A stretch of DNA of 64,000 nucleotides from Arenibacter algicola. Its GTDB lineage: Bacteria; Bacteroidota; Bacteroidia; Flavobacteriales; Flavobacteriaceae. Below the pieces are notes generated by a model. It was not told the DNA's origin and made no database searches. It worked only from the letters and a program-made list of their open reading frames with translations. The stretch spans positions 186,001 through 250,000 of the forward strand of contig NZ_JPOO01000003.1 of assembly GCF_000733925.1 (NCBI RefSeq), in the 5' to 3' direction. Shown in pieces: positions 61,916 to 64,000 of the stretch; position 1 is the stretch's first letter; every line of letters starts with the position of its first letter. Both the position numbers and the translations under genes were made by a program.

Positions 61916-62605
61916 TCACTCTGTAATGGTTTTGGCAATTATAGGCCATATATTATTGGCTATAATCTTCTGTCCTTCGGCTGTGGGATGTATTCCATCG
62001 GGTTGATTTAGTTCTGGATTTCCTGCCACGTCCTCCAAAAGGAATGGAATTAGGCCAATCTTATTCTTTTTGGCAAGATCTGGAAATATATCCCTGAATT
62101 CGCTCGTATAATCCTGACCCATATTGGGGGGAATTTGCATTCCGGCCAGAATAATGGTCGTATTGGGATTTTTTTGTTTCACTACATCTATAATTTCCTG
62201 TAAGTTCCTACGGGTTTCTTCCAATGATATGCCACGTAAACCGTCATTGGCCCCAAGTTCCAATACAAAAACGTCTATGTCTGAATTAAGCACCCAGCCA
62301 AGTCTGTTTTTGCCACTGGCCGTAGTTTCGCCACTTAAACCGGCGTTCACTACTTTATAGGCCAACTGAAGGGAATCTACCTTCTCTTGGATCAAAGCGG
62401 GAAACGCTTCATTGGGGTCCAAACCCATACCCGCAGTAAGACTATTCCCAAAAAACAAAATTACCTTGCTTTCACTCTTGGTTTCAAGCTTGCTTTCAAC
62501 GGCATTTTCCTTTTTTCCTTCAGCATCGGCCTTCTTGGTGGCCATATTTCCGCAAGAAGTGAAAAAAATGATTAATAAATAAGAAAATCTTAACAAGGTT
62601 CGCAT
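61916..62605 (-). CDS. GDSL/SGNH-type lipoprotein esterase (arylesterase/TesA-like)
   Basis: A 229-residue lipoprotein. The start ATG at 62605 yields a signal with lipobox Cys18 (FFTSC); the frame opens 26 codons earlier, in the divergent promoter region, with no signal function. The SGNH motifs are FFGNSLTAGMG (block I), ELGANDGLRG (block III Asn), and DGIHPTAEG with catalytic Asp and His (block V). It likely acts on lysophospholipids or short esters in the periplasm. Divergent from the ABC ATPase by 71 nt, an arrangement typical of tesA and ybbA in many bacteria. Confidence 0.86.
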   Translation of the reverse strand: MRTLLRFSYLLIIFFTSCGNMATKKADAEGKKENAVESKLETKSESKVILFFGNSLTAGMGLDPNEAFPALIQEKVDSLQLAYKVVNAGLSGETTASGKNRLGWVLNSDIDVFVLELGANDGLRGISLEETRRNLQEIIDVVKQKNPNTTIILAGMQIPPNMGQDYTSEFRDIFPDLAKKNKIGLIPFLLEDVAGNPELNQPDGIHPTAEGQKIIANNIWPIIAKTITE

Positions 62606-62676
62606 GGGATATAGGATTAAAATCAAAATCATTTCAGTATTTTGCCTACTTGGGAAAATCATGAAATAAAAATTAT

Positions 62677-63366
62677 ATGGCAAAGATATTAAACGTAGAC
62701 AATTTAGGGAAAATCTATACTAGTGGCTCTAAAAAACTTACGGTATTGCAAGATATTACCTTTAACGTGGAGGAAGGGGATACTTTTTCCATTGTAGGCC
62801 CTTCCGGAAGCGGTAAAACCACGTTGCTCGGTATATGTGCGGGTCTGGACCAGCCAGATTCGGGTACGGTAACCTTATGCGGAACGGAATTAGGGAGTTT
62901 AAACGAAGATGAAAGGGCCATACTGCGCAATAGGAATATAGGATTTGTTTTTCAGGATTTTCAGTTACTGCCAACACTTACCGCTTTGGAGAATGTGGCC
63001 ATTCCGTTGGAATTAAGAGGAGATAAAAACGCCATGAACAATGGGATGGAACTACTGGAGAAGGTAGGCCTTCAAAATCGATTCCATCATTACCCATCCC
63101 AACTCTCGGGTGGGGAACAACAGCGCGTTGCCTTGGCCAGGGCATTTTCCAATAAACCTTCCATATTATTTGCCGATGAGCCTACCGGTAACTTGGATGC
63201 GGAAACAGGGGAAAAGGTGATTCAACTACTCTTTCAGTTAAATGCGGATGCCGGTACTACCTTGGTTATAGTTACCCACGATTTGGAATTGGCGGCCAAA
63301 ACAAAACATATATTAAGATTAAAAGGTGGTAGGATTATTGCCAACCAAGAAACAACAGCATTGTGA
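62677..63366 (+). CDS. ABC transporter ATPase (YbbA/LolD-like)
   Basis: A 229-residue ATPase. Walker A GPSGSGKTTLLG, Q-loop VFQDFQLLP, signature LSGGEQQRVALARAF, Walker B FADEPTGNLDAETG and H-loop THDLELA are intact. It belongs to the MacB/LolD/YbbA class, which pairs with an FtsX-like permease; the permease starts here with an overlapping GTG (GTGA). The divergent GDSL esterase (TesA-like) supports the name YbbA. Substrate unknown. Confidence 0.9.
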   Translation: MAKILNVDNLGKIYTSGSKKLTVLQDITFNVEEGDTFSIVGPSGSGKTTLLGICAGLDQPDSGTVTLCGTELGSLNEDERAILRNRNIGFVFQDFQLLPTLTALENVAIPLELRGDKNAMNNGMELLEKVGLQNRFHHYPSQLSGGEQQRVALARAFSNKPSILFADEPTGNLDAETGEKVIQLLFQLNADAGTTLVIVTHDLELAAKTKHILRLKGGRIIANQETTAL

Positions 63367-64000
63367 ACGGATATAACAGCACTTCAAAGTCCGGGTTCCT
63401 ATGGCTTCTAAAAATGGCATGGCGAGATGGAAAGGCGAGTAGAAGGAAACTTTTTCTTTTTATGGCTTCGATTATTATGGGGATTGCCGCAGTAGTCTCT
63501 ATCCAGTCTTTTGGCGATAATCTTAAAAAAAATATTTCCTTACAGTCCAAATCCCTAATGGGTGCCGATTTTATAATCGATAGTAGAAACCCACCAAATG
63601 AAAGGGTAGAAAAAATATTGGATTCCCTTGGGGGGGCCAATGCCAAAGAAATAAATTTTCCTTCCATGGCGGCTTTCATAAAAACAGGAGCTTCCAAATT
63701 GGTACAAGTTCGTGGGATTGAAGGAGGATTTCCTTTTTACGGTATACTAGAAACAGTACCAATATCAGCAGCGGATAACTACCAACAAAATGGTGGAGCC
63801 TTGGTAGATGCTACGGTTATGCTGCAATATAACCTACAAGCAGGGGACAGTATTAAAATAGGGGAAGTTACCTTTCCAATTTCCGGGTCATTGAAATCGA
63901 TACCCGGTAGCTCAGGCCTGTTCAGTTCTGTAGCTCCTCCCGTGGTGATTCCCTACAGATTTATCAAAGAAACTGGACTGATACAGAAGGGTAGTAGGCT
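63363..64000 (+). CDS. FtsX-like ABC permease (YbbP-like), 5' part only
   Basis: The first 212 codons of a permease, cut by the window edge. The start GTG overlaps the ATPase stop by 4 nt (GTGA), so the two are translated together. A short cytoplasmic N-terminus is followed by a basic tract KASRRKLFLF and a first transmembrane helix (LFMASIIMGIAAVVSIQSFGD, about residues 33-53). The rest to the edge is a periplasmic MacB-like domain, e.g. GADFIIDSRNPPNERV and VPPVVIPYRFIK-like strands. Continuation to three more helices is expected beyond the window. Confidence 0.85.
   Translation, partial: MNGYNSTSKSGFLWLLKMAWRDGKASRRKLFLFMASIIMGIAAVVSIQSFGDNLKKNISLQSKSLMGADFIIDSRNPPNERVEKILDSLGGANAKEINFPSMAAFIKTGASKLVQVRGIEGGFPFYGILETVPISAADNYQQNGGALVDATVMLQYNLQAGDSIKIGEVTFPISGSLKSIPGSSGLFSSVAPPVVIPYRFIKETGLIQKGSR

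Noticed and set aside
62606..62683. N-terminal extension of the GDSL esterase
   Set aside because: It overlaps the divergent ABC ATPase start and would spoil the lipoprotein signal beginning at 62605.
1..64000. CRISPR arrays, tRNA or rRNA genes, prophage or insertion sequences
   Set aside because: No regular spaced repeats, cloverleaf-like sequences, rRNA signature, integrase or transposase were seen by eye; a tRNAscan and IS search would settle this.

Overview
The window is a 64 kb stretch of chromosome from a low-GC member of the Bacteroidota, almost certainly a (probably marine) Flavobacteriaceae of the Maribacter/Arenibacter/Zobellia type. Evidence: promoters of the Bacteroidetes type (TTG, 19 nt, TAnnTTTG) in front of the L31 and L34 genes; few Shine-Dalgarno sites; fused 2-oxoacid dehydrogenase E1 alpha/beta; a MutS2 without Smr domain; many lipoproteins; the small CAL67264-type membrane protein; and a menaquinone pair with a CPBP protease between menC and menE. 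No rRNA, tRNA, CRISPR array, insertion sequence or prophage was seen. Both ends cut genes: the 3' end of a UvrD/PcrA helicase on the left and the 5' end of an FtsX-like permease on the right.

Layout. 1-6.3 kb: UvrD tail, lipoprotein esterase, Sua5/TsaC, OmpA-type lipoprotein, GT2, a small HsdR_N-like nuclease beside holA, DoxX. 6.3-18 kb: E1 fusion, an M1-peptidase-like protein without the zinc motif, a LOG-family protein, uvrA, a small Tudor-like protein, then a TIGR03915-type protein with a 59-residue partner, divergent from an XRE-S24 (LexA/CI-like) regulator. 18.6-29.9 kb: TPR histidine kinase, metallo-hydrolase, SDR, menC-CPBP-menE, a plug-TPR protein, acyl-CoA carboxylase beta, Gfo/Idh/MocA oxidoreductase. 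30-42.5 kb: EttA, MBL lipoprotein, GNAT, coiled-coil membrane protein, fumC, CHRD lipoprotein, DCC protein, mutS2, two tandem DUF6340-like lipoproteins. 42.5-47.6 kb: a four-gene envelope operon (DUF4199, GT2, phosphohexomutase, MsbA-like ABC). 47.7-64 kb: L31, GlmU-like protein, mtaB, small GNAT, alpha/beta hydrolase, lytic transglycosylase-cardiolipin synthase, two small envelope genes, L34, carB, S15 peptidase, and a GDSL esterase divergent from a LolD-type ABC system.

The content is mostly housekeeping: DNA repair (uvrD, uvrA, mutS2 and the regulator locus at 16-18 kb), translation (tsaC, mtaB, ettA, L31, L34), quinone and central metabolism (menC, menE, fumC, E1, carB), and envelope building. 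No large novel operon is evident. The most promising under-described items are the S24-regulated locus at 16.2-18.0 kb, where a 59-residue protein ends in a clamp-binding-like QLSLF motif; a Tudor-like module shared by the UvrD tail and the small protein beside uvrA; the stand-alone nuclease fold beside holA; and the TonB-plug/TPR protein without a barrel. Two kinds of hairpin-rich intergenic repeats are also present.
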